NCBI GenBank assembly: GCA_018304545.1
Contig: JAGVVZ010000001.1
Span: forward strand, 62,001-126,000
DNA: 64,000 nucleotides
DNA from: Candidatus Aenigmatarchaeota archaeon
GTDB lineage: Archaea; Aenigmatarchaeota; Aenigmatarchaeia; CG10238-14
Direction of reading: 5' to 3'
Shown here: positions 9,928 through 19,997 of the stretch, one piece after another
Layout: each line of letters begins with the position of its first letter
Position numbering within the stretch: position 1 is the stretch's first letter
Program-made: the position numbers and the translations under genes
The notes under the pieces: generated by a model
Seen by the model: only the letters and a program-made list of their open reading frames with translations
What the model was told of the DNA's origin: nothing
Database searches by the model: none

Positions 9928-10158
9928 ATGACAAAAAAAACATATGGTCTGCAAATAAAGGGTTTGCATTTAGGAGTTTATGAAACAGAAGAAGAATTAG
10001 TTAGAATGTTAGATAATTTACCAGACGAGTTGGCAAACGTAATAAAAAGGTATGGCTTGACCCAACTTATGAGTTTACCGCTTGGAACAACTCAAAGAAT
10101 AGCCCCGGGATATAGAGTGCAAAAAGTTAGAACAGATACTGGTGATGCTACATGTTAG
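9928..10158 (+). CDS. Hypothetical small protein
   Basis: ORF in track from 9913; start moved to ATG 9928 because GGAGGTGA at ~9915-9922 is an ideal Shine-Dalgarno for it. Confidence 0.6.
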   Translation: MTKKTYGLQIKGLHLGVYETEEELVRMLDNLPDELANVIKRYGLTQLMSLPLGTTQRIAPGYRVQKVRTDTGDATC

Positions 10159-10225
10159 ATTGGTAATACCTTAATCAAAATAAATGTTAAATGATAACAG
10201 AATCTAAAACTAATCAGTAGAATAG

Positions 10226-10996
10226 TTAACTCTTCAACCAAATAAATAATCTCTCCCAAATACCTGGATTGAAAATTGGCGGTTGATATGGTTTACCTGT
10301 TAATCTAGCAGCTAATTTTTTTATTTCAATTGCTGCTGGGCTACTTGGAGTGTATTCAAACAACAATTTTTTTTCAGCTTGAGACCTGCTAATATTTTCA
10401 TCTTCAGGAACTACTGCAATAACAGGAACGCCCATTATTTCTTCAATCTTCTGCTGGCTCAATTCATAACTTTCTCCTTTGACTCTATTAACAACTATCC
10501 CTAAAATTTTCATGTTAGAGTTTTGAGCTATTTTCACAATCTTAATTGCATCTGTAATAGCAGAATAATTGGGATTCGTAACAACAATAACTTCATCTGA
10601 TGCGGCTAATGCAGATAAAGCTTCTTTACCCAAACCTGCTGCTCCATCAAGCAGAATAAAATTCGCTTTTCCCAGAAGGCTAAAACTAATCTCAGCTAAT
10701 CTACTTGGATCGACACCTTTCAAATCATTCAGATTCATACTTGCTGGAATAACAGCAAAACCATACGGATGAGGATAAAGTGCATTGTTAATAGGTATTT
10801 GGCCTTTCAAAACATGATGGAGTGTTTGCTGAACCAAATGTAAACCTGTATGCAATCCTAAATTAGGCGTGGTTAAATTAGCATCTATGGCTATAGTATT
10901 TTCACCGAAGTCAGCTAAAGCTGCTGATAGATTTGACACCAATGTTGTTTTTCCAACACCGCCTTTACCAGATAAGCAGCAAATTAATCGAGTCAT
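10226..10996 (-). CDS. minD: MinD/ParA-family ATPase
   Basis: Deviant Walker A LSGKGGVGKTTLVSNL, IDANLTTPNLGLHTG, LLDGAAGLGKEALSALAASDEVIVVTNP. Confidence 0.88.
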   Translation of the reverse strand: MTRLICCLSGKGGVGKTTLVSNLSAALADFGENTIAIDANLTTPNLGLHTGLHLVQQTLHHVLKGQIPINNALYPHPYGFAVIPASMNLNDLKGVDPSRLAEISFSLLGKANFILLDGAAGLGKEALSALAASDEVIVVTNPNYSAITDAIKIVKIAQNSNMKILGIVVNRVKGESYELSQQKIEEIMGVPVIAVVPEDENISRSQAEKKLLFEYTPSSPAAIEIKKLAARLTGKPYQPPIFNPGIWERLFIWLKS

Positions 10997-11176
10997 CTAA
11001 ATCATATTTACCTTATATTAATAAAAGGTTTAGTTAGCGTGTTTATAGGTAATTTCTCAACTTTAATAAAAACCAGATTTCAAGAATTGTTAGGCGACTA
11101 TTCCAAAAATTTTCTTTTTTGTTTCGGTTAATCTAAAAAATTTCCCAAATTCACAGTAGTAGCTTAGCCTCAGAAT

Positions 11177-11938
11177 CTAAATAAAATTGTAAAATTCTTT
11201 GATTGAACTAATTCTTAAAGTCGGTCTCAATCTATCTGGGATTTTTTTATTATTAGAAGCAATCAGCACAGAGAAGCATTTCAATTTTTTCGCAAATGCA
11301 ACATCTGATTCTATACTATCACCAATCATTACAGTTTTTCTAGGATTTTTTATTTTTTCTAACGTTGCTCTAACTGTATAATCAGATGGTTTACCGAAGT
11401 TTATCATTTCCTTTTGTGTCGCATGTTGTATACCGGCAGCAATAGAACTCGTACCAGCAATAATTCTATTTTTCTCAAATCTTAATCTGCCCAAACTACA
11501 TGTGATTAACTTGGCACCATTCAAAACAGCATTTATTGCTAAGCTCAGTTTATCATAATTAAAGCTAAAATCATCAGCAATAATGACATAGTCCACAGGA
11601 AATTTATTTTTCATTTTTATTCCAAATTTTTTAAGATCTGATTTCAACCCATCACCAAAGGCCAACACTTTTATCTTTTTATTTTTGAAATGATTTGAAA
11701 TAACATAACCTGGATTTATGACTTGATCTGGTTTTGTTTCAATTCCTAAACTAGTCATATGTCTAGCTAAACCAATTTGTGGTTTAGCCGTACTATCAGT
11801 TAAATATAAGATCTTTCTACCGTCATTAACTAGTTTTTGTATAACTTTCTTCGAGCCATCTAATAAACCTGGCCACAAAGTCAAAGTATTATCAATATCA
11901 AATAAGAACGTATCACAATCTCGAAAATTCATAATCAT
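11177..11938 (-). CDS. HAD hydrolase, NagD/PGP-like (subfamily IIA)
   Basis: FLFDIDNTLTLWPGLLDGSKKVIQKL, LYLTDSTAK, GKPSDYTVRATLEKIKNPRKTVMIGDSIESDVAFAKKL. Confidence 0.85.
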   Translation of the reverse strand: MIMNFRDCDTFLFDIDNTLTLWPGLLDGSKKVIQKLVNDGRKILYLTDSTAKPQIGLARHMTSLGIETKPDQVINPGYVISNHFKNKKIKVLAFGDGLKSDLKKFGIKMKNKFPVDYVIIADDFSFNYDKLSLAINAVLNGAKLITCSLGRLRFEKNRIIAGTSSIAAGIQHATQKEMINFGKPSDYTVRATLEKIKNPRKTVMIGDSIESDVAFAKKLKCFSVLIASNNKKIPDRLRPTLRISSIKEFYNFI

Positions 11939-11980
11939 TAATCTTCTTTGGGAAATATAAAAGTATAATCAGTAAACAAT

Positions 11981-12670
11981 CTAAATCACTATATTAACTC
12001 CATTTAATTTCATTTTACTTACGGTTCCTTGGATTACTATATTACCTCCTATCTGACCTATAGATCCATCAAAATCATACAACTCCAATCTATCATTTTT
12101 TAACAAAGGAGATGTGCCTTTCAGCCCGGTCCATTTTAATGACCCTGATATATCTTGGAATGCGATTATGTTCTTTTTTACACTACTCAAAGAGAATGAG
12201 ATTGGATACCCAGAAACAGAAAACGATATACCTGTTTTGTTGAAACCGAAATCGCCTAATGCTAACTGGTTTGTTTTTCCTGACATGACAATCAAATCGT
12301 TAGAGAACGATATTGTACCAGACATGCTATCTGCACGAACTAAAAGAGGATTACTAGAAAAAGTAACACTAGAACCGTCCATGGAAATTGAAGAAGGAAC
12401 AATTATCGCTTCAAAATCATCGCCCTTTAAATCAAACGATTGTCCGTTCATGCTGATTGAACTAACGTCCGATACTGTTACTGATAATTTCGATCCTTCG
12501 AATGGTTTTATCACCTTGCCTTTTACAGCAATGCCTTTCAAAAAATATCCTATCTTTTTGAAATGATCGTCCAAATATTTAGTTCTAAATTCTTTTCCTT
12601 TAGGAACAAAAAGTAGAATACCAACTAATAACAAAATAACAACAATTACGACCAATGCTTTCTGCTCCAT
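11981..12670 (-). CDS. Membrane-anchored hypothetical protein
   Basis: N-terminal TM (ALVVIVVILLLVGILLFV) followed by beta-rich exported region. Confidence 0.55.
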   Translation of the reverse strand: MEQKALVVIVVILLLVGILLFVPKGKEFRTKYLDDHFKKIGYFLKGIAVKGKVIKPFEGSKLSVTVSDVSSISMNGQSFDLKGDDFEAIIVPSSISMDGSSVTFSSNPLLVRADSMSGTISFSNDLIVMSGKTNQLALGDFGFNKTGISFSVSGYPISFSLSSVKKNIIAFQDISGSLKWTGLKGTSPLLKNDRLELYDFDGSIGQIGGNIVIQGTVSKMKLNGVNIVI

Positions 12671-12724
12671 TCTAACCTATTAATTTATAGTATATCTACG
12701 ATATATTTATATAACTTATATACT

Positions 12725-13954
12725 ATGTTTTATGTGATTATCATGGTAAACCTTCTTGCAGATGTTTCACAATGGGGAAATGGCCTAATAGGTCAAGTAT
12801 TAAGTCTAGTTGTTATGATAATTTTCTTCTCATTATATTCAAGAATAATGGTGCAACAAATAATGGTGAAATTAGAAAGAAGCGCTTTGACATTAGAGGA
12901 GATGTCATCACAAGCAGAGAAACATGTCTTGAAAAGAATTAAAAAAAAGATGGATAAGAAAACGCATCAGAGCATAAAGAATTTCCTAGAATTTTTTGTC
13001 ATACCTCCAGTTGACTTGGACCCGCAGGGTGTAATGAAAAAACTCGAGCATATAATAGATCACGAGAAATATAGATTCAAATATTTCGTCAATGAGGTTT
13101 CTCCAGAATCAAATGAGGAAAGCAAAGCGAATATTATGATGGGTTTATCTGGAGCGATGAATCTTTACCAGTTAACGAAAATTGTAAGACATTTTGTTGA
13201 ATTAATTAAAAAAACTAAAAGTATAAACTTGGCGTTTTTAATTCAAATGCAATTACCATTTATTGAAAGAATGGCTAAAGCACTTCTCCATGGAACAGAA
13301 GCTTTGGCAAATGGATGGGTAATAGGAGATGGTATAGGACCATATGTTGCTGCCAATCTTATCGAAGATTCAAAAACTGAGACTATAGACGATGAAACTA
13401 TTATAGCTAGAAAAAAAATCAAAAATAGGAATGTTATCATAATGAAAGCGAGGGGACCTGGCGGCAGAACCGGAAATCCTGGAAAAGTTTTACAAAAAAT
13501 TTCGAAAAAAGAGAAAATAGCTAAAATAATTTCCATAGATGCTGCGGCAAAATTAGAAGGTGAGAAAACTGGAACGATAGCCGAGGGAATCGGAGTCGCA
13601 ATGGGAGGAGTAGGCGTGGAAAGATATCAAATTGAAGAAGTGGCGGTCAATAATAAAATTCCTTTAGATTCTGTCATTGTCAAAATGAGTGGAGAAGAAG
13701 CCATAATGCCAATGAGAAGATCCATAAGAGACGCTACAAAAAAAGTAGCTGAACTTGTCGAAAGAACAGTGGAAAGAACAGTGGATAACGGAACAATAGT
13801 TGTTATTGGCGTTGGAAATACCAGCGGTGTCGGAAACAATAAAAAACAACTTTCAGATTCGGATAAAATCATATCAGCCAACATTAAAAAAATGGCCTTA
13901 AGAGCAAAAATGAGAAAAAGGAAATTCAAATGGCCCTTTAATTTTGGGTTTTAA
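12725..13954 (+). CDS. DUF1512-type archaeal membrane-anchored protein
   Basis: N-terminal TM, then NLAFLIQMQLPFIERMAKALLHGTEALANGWVIGDGIGPYVAANLI and KARGPGGRTGNPGK, as I recall for DUF1512. Confidence 0.75.
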   Translation: MFYVIIMVNLLADVSQWGNGLIGQVLSLVVMIIFFSLYSRIMVQQIMVKLERSALTLEEMSSQAEKHVLKRIKKKMDKKTHQSIKNFLEFFVIPPVDLDPQGVMKKLEHIIDHEKYRFKYFVNEVSPESNEESKANIMMGLSGAMNLYQLTKIVRHFVELIKKTKSINLAFLIQMQLPFIERMAKALLHGTEALANGWVIGDGIGPYVAANLIEDSKTETIDDETIIARKKIKNRNVIIMKARGPGGRTGNPGKVLQKISKKEKIAKIISIDAAAKLEGEKTGTIAEGIGVAMGGVGVERYQIEEVAVNNKIPLDSVIVKMSGEEAIMPMRRSIRDATKKVAELVERTVERTVDNGTIVVIGVGNTSGVGNNKKQLSDSDKIISANIKKMALRAKMRKRKFKWPFNFGF

Positions 13955-14162
13955 TTCGTTCTGCCATACATCGTGAAACCCGTAAGCTCGTCTCTATCAT
14001 GATAATGTTTTATATTCCTAATATGATAATATCCATGTAATAAGTATTCGACAAGTTGAAAGCTGTACATTTCAATATATGAGGGTATTAAAATCAGATG
14101 CATCAATAACTCGTTCATAATCATAAACGAACAAATAAATTCTTAAAATCAAATTATCATTC

Positions 14163-14825
14163 ATGAAAAGAGGTGTGTTCATCGATATCGAAGGCATAGA
14201 TTCTTCTGGTAAACACACTCAAGCTGAGATACTTAAAAACGTCTTAGAAAAAATGGGTAAAAAAATATCATTATATGCTTTTCCTGCTTACGATACAACT
14301 TTTGGAAAACTTGTGGCTGCTCATCTTCGAGGAGAGTTTTGGAAATTGCGAGAAGTCATTCCTGAAATCGCGTGTATGTTATATGCAATGGACAGATATC
14401 AATTTAAAGAAGAGATAAAAAAGAAACTGGAAAACGGCGAAGTGGTTATAACTGACAGGTTCACTCCATCTGCCATGGCATATCATGGTGTAATGGTTAA
14501 AGATAGTATGAAACTGGTTAAGTGGGTAAAAGAAACTGAATCAAGAATGATCCAGCCAGATGTAGTAATTTTTCTCGATGTAACAGTAGAAGCTACGCAG
14601 AAATTGATAGAAAAAAGAAAAGGCAAAGATTATCTAAAAAATATGCCTAAAGATATATACGAAAATAAGATAGAATTCCAAAAAAAGGTAAGGCAAATGT
14701 ATTTGGATATTGCTGAAAGAGAGAAAAACTGGAAAATAATTAATTGTGTTGATGAAAATAGTAAAATTAGAAATGCTGAAGATATTCATAACGAAATAAT
14801 GAAAAAGATAAAACAATTTTTATAG
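14163..14825 (+). CDS. tmk: Thymidylate kinase
   Basis: FIDIEGIDSSGKHTQAEIL P-loop, TDRFTPSAMAYHG, FLDVTVEATQKLIEKRKGKD. Confidence 0.92.
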   Translation: MKRGVFIDIEGIDSSGKHTQAEILKNVLEKMGKKISLYAFPAYDTTFGKLVAAHLRGEFWKLREVIPEIACMLYAMDRYQFKEEIKKKLENGEVVITDRFTPSAMAYHGVMVKDSMKLVKWVKETESRMIQPDVVIFLDVTVEATQKLIEKRKGKDYLKNMPKDIYENKIEFQKKVRQMYLDIAEREKNWKIINCVDENSKIRNAEDIHNEIMKKIKQFL

Positions 14826-14836
14826 AAACCTGTATA

Positions 14837-15430
14837 TTATCCAAAATAATGACTCAAATCTCCTGGATTGGTACCAAGAGTTTCTGTGACAACCAAATTC
14901 CTTTTAATTCTGTTTGATTCTATCATTGAATATAATGACTCAAAAATACCGTACAACACGCCAATTAACGCATAAGTAGGATTTCTGGTTAGCGAAAATC
15001 CGAGAATTCCTATGTTAAATCCCTCTTCAACAGATGTTCTTAATATTTCTTTCTGGTTTCTAGAATATTTCATCTGGTTTCCTAGGTGTGATAATGTTAA
15101 CAAAATCCTTCTTTCTTCTTCAGGAAGTTTTTTCCAATCTCTTGACTGTTTATATAATAAATGAGTCAAAGATTTTATACCAAAATTTAACAGCCCTGTA
15201 ATAGCACCTACAGATAAGCCATTAACCGGATCCCCATATGTCAAACCTAAAATGCCACCCATGCTTGTTAACAATAACTCTTCTCTTGCAAAATCCCACA
15301 AATATGCCATAACACGATCGTTCCTATATTTGGGGTTACATGCCTCATTGACAGCATAATGATAAGCAGCATCTCTATAATCTTTGGGTATAGCCCTGAC
15401 ATTCTGGCGAACAATATTTACATATGACAC
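14837..15430 (-). CDS. Hypothetical membrane-associated protein
   Basis: 197 aa with Gly/hydrophobic segments (LLTSMGGILGLTYGDPVNGLSVGAITGLLNFGI). Confidence 0.5.
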   Translation of the reverse strand: MSYVNIVRQNVRAIPKDYRDAAYHYAVNEACNPKYRNDRVMAYLWDFAREELLLTSMGGILGLTYGDPVNGLSVGAITGLLNFGIKSLTHLLYKQSRDWKKLPEEERRILLTLSHLGNQMKYSRNQKEILRTSVEEGFNIGILGFSLTRNPTYALIGVLYGIFESLYSMIESNRIKRNLVVTETLGTNPGDLSHYFG

Positions 15431-15490
15431 TGTTGAATTCCTCCAAATTTACAATCATTAATTTAAAGATACAAGAAAATAACAAAACAA

Positions 15491-17014
15491 CTATTTATTA
15501 ATTTTATCAAAATCTAATTTTTTATCCTGCCTGAATTCCAATCCCAGTTTCATAGCTATCTCTGCTCTTTGAAGTTGTCTGGCTATATCCATGTAATGAT
15601 CGGCCCTAGAAAGCAAATCTAGTTTAGCAATTTTTAGACATAGCTCTTTTGCAGAAGATCCTTCTAATGCCATCAATATCTCCCCAGTGGGTGATACTAA
15701 ATCTACTGATAATTTGTTGCTAATTATACTAACTACGGCATTGCCTCTGGGATCAGCATCTGCCTTTTCGTTGAATACCAGTGGAACTGGTTGTTCCCAT
15801 ATATGACATTTCACAAGTTTCTTAGCATTTTCCCAGTCTTCCTCGTATATATGCGCCGAGTTAGAGGTGATTGATAATTTGCCTAATTTCATCTTCAATT
15901 CGTTTGCTATTTCAGATTGCAGAGCCCGCAAACCAAAAGCATTTAACAAACCTGCTTTAAACATGTCATGACTTCTGACGGTAGCAAATAGATGAATCTT
16001 GCCCTCATTCTGCAATATTTGGATTTGTGTTAAGCATGCGGGCGATTTTTCAGTCTGATCTTCCAAAGGATACCACAATGCTGCGACAGCCCTTCTGCTC
16101 ACTTCACATTCTCTTATTTTGTTAATCAGAAATCTTATCTGGTCTACTTGTTTTCCAGATTCGGTTGGATATGCTCTCAACCTTTGTCCATAAGTATAAA
16201 CTGTTCCCTCTGGAAGCTTCGATTCAAAAAACACTCTTTTTATATATTCATGTATTGTATCTTTCGACTCTATCCCTATTACATGTCTCAATTCACCAGG
16301 CCAGTCAGGTATGAAAGGGTTCTCGATATCCTCATCTTCTGAAACCCAAGTTAATACTGCCAGCTCTTTCATCTCGTTTCCATATTCTGTCTTTTTGACT
16401 GTCCCGTACCTGACGATTCTATCAATTGCTCTTATCCAAGCATCCACTATCTTTGTGCCATGAACAACCCATCCCACTTCCTCTGATGGTAATGCTGAAT
16501 CTGTCTCTCTCTGATAAAGCGGAAAATTGACAGGATTCATGTAAGGTTGTTTAATTTCTAATTTGGATATAAAATCTAAAACTTGTGGGAGCTCCATATC
16601 ACTCACATCTATCAGTTTGACATTTTCGACGACTTTTCTGATAATAGAGAAATCCATATTTTCGTGGAGACGAAAGTTTATTTCATTAACAAGTCCCACA
16701 TCATCCACACCATTTTCCCATAGATTGACCAGCAAGTCCCATCCGGATTTTCCCTGAGGTGTTTTGGACAAGTTACCTTTGCCCCATAACAAAAGATTGT
16801 TTATTTGTGGATTCAGACACAAGTTTCTAAGTATTATATTGACGCCTTCTTTGCTATACAGCGTCCCAATGATAGCGCATGCATCTAAAATTTGAGGAAC
16901 TTGTCTTATGACAATATTGGGATCGCTCCATATAGTACATAGTCCAACATTCCCATTTCCTAAAATCACTTTATATTTTTCCGGTAGGTAAAGATTGTCC
17001 TGACCAATAGGCAT
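15491..17014 (-). CDS. Thymidylate synthase (ThyA-type) with N-terminal MtrA-like and C-terminal DUF4346-like regions
   Basis: Core: CEVSRRAVAALWYPLED...SPACLTQIQILQNEGKIHLFATVRSHDMFKAGLLNAFGLRALQSEIANELKMKLGKLSITSNSAHIYEEDW; C-term DADPRGNAVVSIISNKLSVDLVSPTGEILMALEGSSAKELCLKIAKLDLLSRADHYMDIARQLQRAE. Confidence 0.8.
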   Translation of the reverse strand: MPIGQDNLYLPEKYKVILGNGNVGLCTIWSDPNIVIRQVPQILDACAIIGTLYSKEGVNIILRNLCLNPQINNLLLWGKGNLSKTPQGKSGWDLLVNLWENGVDDVGLVNEINFRLHENMDFSIIRKVVENVKLIDVSDMELPQVLDFISKLEIKQPYMNPVNFPLYQRETDSALPSEEVGWVVHGTKIVDAWIRAIDRIVRYGTVKKTEYGNEMKELAVLTWVSEDEDIENPFIPDWPGELRHVIGIESKDTIHEYIKRVFFESKLPEGTVYTYGQRLRAYPTESGKQVDQIRFLINKIRECEVSRRAVAALWYPLEDQTEKSPACLTQIQILQNEGKIHLFATVRSHDMFKAGLLNAFGLRALQSEIANELKMKLGKLSITSNSAHIYEEDWENAKKLVKCHIWEQPVPLVFNEKADADPRGNAVVSIISNKLSVDLVSPTGEILMALEGSSAKELCLKIAKLDLLSRADHYMDIARQLQRAEIAMKLGLEFRQDKKLDFDKINK

Positions 17015-17110
17015 AGAAAATCACTCGATTATAGAAATATCGTCGTATAATTATAAAAAAGTCGCCATTCATTGCTTAAATAATCAGAGAATAATAAATG
17101 TACGGATATA

Positions 17111-17416
17111 ATGGGTTTAATGAAAGAATTCATGGATTTCCTGAAGGAATATAAAGTCATAGGGCTTGCTGTTGCCTTTATAATTGGCGTAGCATCAACC
17201 ACGTTAGTTCAGTCATTAGTAAATGATGTAATAATGCCTATGATCTCACCTTTGATACCTGGTGGAGAATGGCAAAAGGCAACGTTATCTATAGGACCAA
17301 TAATGATTAAATGGGGATCTTTTTTAAGTGCGGTAATAAACTTTGTAATAGTAGCATTTGCCGTTTTTATAATAGCAAAAAAGGTTCTTAATGAAGAAAG
17401 GGCAACAAAAAAATAG
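17111..17416 (+). CDS. mscL: Large-conductance mechanosensitive channel (MscL) family
   Basis: EFMDFLKEYKVIGLAVAFIIGVASTTLVQSLVNDVIMPMISPLIPGG and second TM SAVINFVIVAFAVFIIAKK. Confidence 0.85.
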   Translation: MGLMKEFMDFLKEYKVIGLAVAFIIGVASTTLVQSLVNDVIMPMISPLIPGGEWQKATLSIGPIMIKWGSFLSAVINFVIVAFAVFIIAKKVLNEERATKK

Positions 17417-17589
17417 TTTATTTTTAATTGAATTTAATATCGATACCTATATGACAAATAAATAAAATTTCAAATGATTCATCTTTTGTCCAACATAAAC
17501 AAACCTATAAATAACTTCGCTCTAATTCTATTGAAGGCTTTGATAGTATAAGTTTAAAAATTAAAGCCTTCTATTAATAAAGGATAATC

Positions 17590-18108
17590 ATGGCACTTAG
17601 ACCTGGAAGAACAACAAGAAGAGTAGAGAGACCTTGGACAAGAGTATCACAGAGAAAACCGAAAAAGAGTTATGTAGTTGGTGTGCCATATCCTAAAATT
17701 CATGTTTTTGAAATGGGAAGCAAAATAAAACAATTTGATACGTCTTTATGGCTAGTTATGGAAGATTCTATGCAAATCAGAGAAAACTCACTAGAATCTG
17801 CAAGAATTACATCGAATAAATACTTAGAAAAGTTTGTGGGACTAGAAAACTATTTCATGAAAGTACTTACTTATCCGCATCAGATTTTAAGAGAACACAC
17901 GCTTGCCACGGGTGCAGGTGCAGACAGGTTCTCTATGGGTATGAGATTGGCTTTTGGAAGACCAAAAGGAAGAGCCATCATAACATCAAAAGGAAAAAAG
18001 ATATTTTTATTGAAAGTTGATAAATCAAATTTAGCCCATGCCAAAAAAGCCTTGCACAGGGCCATTCAAAAATTACCGGGATCCTGCAAGGTTGTTGTAG
18101 GTAACTAG
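17590..18108 (+). CDS. rpl10e: 50S ribosomal protein L10e (uL16)
   Basis: MALRPGRTTRRVERPWTRVSQRKPKKSYVVGVPYPKIHVFEMG...GADRFSMGMRLAFGRPKGRA. Confidence 0.95.
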   Translation: MALRPGRTTRRVERPWTRVSQRKPKKSYVVGVPYPKIHVFEMGSKIKQFDTSLWLVMEDSMQIRENSLESARITSNKYLEKFVGLENYFMKVLTYPHQILREHTLATGAGADRFSMGMRLAFGRPKGRAIITSKGKKIFLLKVDKSNLAHAKKALHRAIQKLPGSCKVVVGN

Positions 18109-18141
18109 ATTATTTTTATTCTACAAAATCAAATAGATCTT

Positions 18142-18678
18142 ATGCAAGATAGTCTTTATCAAAATTTGATGACATTGAAATTAATATTAGAAAGTGCTAA
18201 AACTGCTTCTCTAATGGCATACACAAGTCAAAATCGAAGGGATTACGAAAGTGCCGGAAAATATAGATCATCCATTCATCGTCTATTCGGAGAAATGAAC
18301 GAAAAGATTGGTTATGTTATAAGAGATGCAGGACAATATGGATCAAGTAATAATTATTTAGCTATATTAAAAGGCATCCAATTAGAAACTTCTAGACTAT
18401 ATGATATGGATAACAGATTAAATCCACAAGATGCCACACTCCTTATAGAAAAAATGTACAGTGATTTGAACAAAATTAAAGTTGGCGACAGAAAAGGACA
18501 AAAAATGGCGTTGCCCGCAATAATTATTGTCTCTTCTGTCAGTCTTGCACTTTTAGCCGCTTCTTCTGTCAGTCCGACTGCAAGAGTAGTTGATCCCTCG
18601 TCATTGACATATCCTTTCGGGCTGGCATTCCTGGCAATTTTCCTCATATCATTATTCTTCTTAAAAAAAGGAAAATAA
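18142..18678 (+). CDS. Hypothetical helical protein with C-terminal TM hairpin (paralog A)
   Basis: C-terminal RVVDPSSLTYPFGLAFLAIFLISLFFLKKGK shared with the next ORF. Confidence 0.6.
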   Translation: MQDSLYQNLMTLKLILESAKTASLMAYTSQNRRDYESAGKYRSSIHRLFGEMNEKIGYVIRDAGQYGSSNNYLAILKGIQLETSRLYDMDNRLNPQDATLLIEKMYSDLNKIKVGDRKGQKMALPAIIIVSSVSLALLAASSVSPTARVVDPSSLTYPFGLAFLAIFLISLFFLKKGK

Positions 18679-18721
18679 TTGTTGTTTTTTTAAATCGGAA
18701 AAACAAAATTAATTAGATCAA

Positions 18722-19312
18722 ATGAAAGTGAACGACACTGAAATATTGTTGGATGCATTATACGAACATTTGAGGCTTATCAACGACGCTTCTGAGACAT
18801 TAACCACACTGAAAAGCAGGGGATTGGAAACCCACAAATATTTTTATTCCATTGGAAACATGATAAGGGAAGTTGAAATATTCCTATTAGATATTGCCCA
18901 AAGATCTCCGTATATTAGGAACGAAAGCGGGGATTATATACCTGAATTTGAAACTCTACAAAGGCAAAGCTGGATTTTGGCCCAAACATCTAAGATCACC
19001 AATCCCAGACTAGCCGATCCAAATTATATTTCCAGAAAAATCAGCGAACTGAAAAGAGATGTCTCTGTTTTGAGATCAAAAATTTCAGAAACCAAAAAAC
19101 ATCATTCTAAACGATCAAAATTAGAACCGCTAGCATTAACAACACTAGGAATTATCGCGATATCTGGCGTTGGGCTAAGTAGTTTACTACTTTCATCGAC
19201 ACAAACAACCGCGCGATTAATAGAACCCTCGTCATTGACATATCCTTTCGGGCTGGCATTCCTGGCAATTTTAACTGTATCATTAATTGGACTCGGACAC
19301 AAGAAAAATTAA
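18722..19312 (+). CDS. Hypothetical helical protein with C-terminal TM hairpin (paralog B)
   Basis: C-terminal RLIEPSSLTYPFGLAFLAILTVSLIGLGHKKN shared with preceding ORF. Confidence 0.6.
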   Translation: MKVNDTEILLDALYEHLRLINDASETLTTLKSRGLETHKYFYSIGNMIREVEIFLLDIAQRSPYIRNESGDYIPEFETLQRQSWILAQTSKITNPRLADPNYISRKISELKRDVSVLRSKISETKKHHSKRSKLEPLALTTLGIIAISGVGLSSLLLSSTQTTARLIEPSSLTYPFGLAFLAILTVSLIGLGHKKN

Positions 19313-19345
19313 ACTAATTTATTTACTAATACCAATTATATTTTC

Positions 19346-19987
19346 ATGAATAAAGAAATTCAGGAATTGAAAAAATTTGCTGGTGAAATTCTTTCTGAAG
19401 GATTAAAAAAGTACAACGAAATTAAAAAACCTATATTAAAAAAGCATAAGATTGGAGAAAAGATTGAAGATAACGGATTATATGAATGCACGACATGCGG
19501 GGACTTGTTGGCTATAATAAAAGGTGAAAGACTGCCGACATGTGATGTATGTTACGCAAAGAACATCAAAAACTCATGGATAAAAAGATCAGAGAAAGTT
19601 AATTTCATATCTAAAAATCCCAACATTGAATTTGAAAGAGATTCTACCTTCATTGAAAAAATTGCGGATGGTATAACGGCAGTTTCTGGTAGTATGACCT
19701 TTGTATATATACATATAGTCTGGTTTGCGGTCTGGGTGCTGATTAACCTGAATATGACGATGTTAAAGCCGTTCGACCAATTCCCATTCGGATTATTGAC
19801 AATGATAGTTTCTCTGGAAGCCATATTCCTTTCCACATTCATATTGATATCACAAAACAGAATAACAGAAAGAAGCGAGATAAGATCAGAGCTTGATTAC
19901 AAAGTCAATGTCAACGCAGAAAAGATGATAACAGAAGCCTTAGGACTACTTCATGACATCAAAGAAAATGTAGAAAAGAAAGAGTAA
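19346..19987 (+). CDS. DUF1003-type membrane protein with N-terminal zinc ribbon
   Basis: CTTCGDLLAIIKGERLPTCDVC ribbon; FVYIHIVWFAVWVLINL...FPFGLLTMIVSLEAIFLSTFILISQNR typical of DUF1003. Confidence 0.8.
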   Translation: MNKEIQELKKFAGEILSEGLKKYNEIKKPILKKHKIGEKIEDNGLYECTTCGDLLAIIKGERLPTCDVCYAKNIKNSWIKRSEKVNFISKNPNIEFERDSTFIEKIADGITAVSGSMTFVYIHIVWFAVWVLINLNMTMLKPFDQFPFGLLTMIVSLEAIFLSTFILISQNRITERSEIRSELDYKVNVNAEKMITEALGLLHDIKENVEKKE

Positions 19988-19997
19988 GCGATAGAGA

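Noticed and set aside
13951-14070. 39-aa minus-strand ORF MYSFQLVEYLLHGYYHIRNIKHYHDRDELTGFTMYGRTN
   Set aside because: Open and promoter-adjacent but no homology cue; too short to support as a gene from sequence alone.
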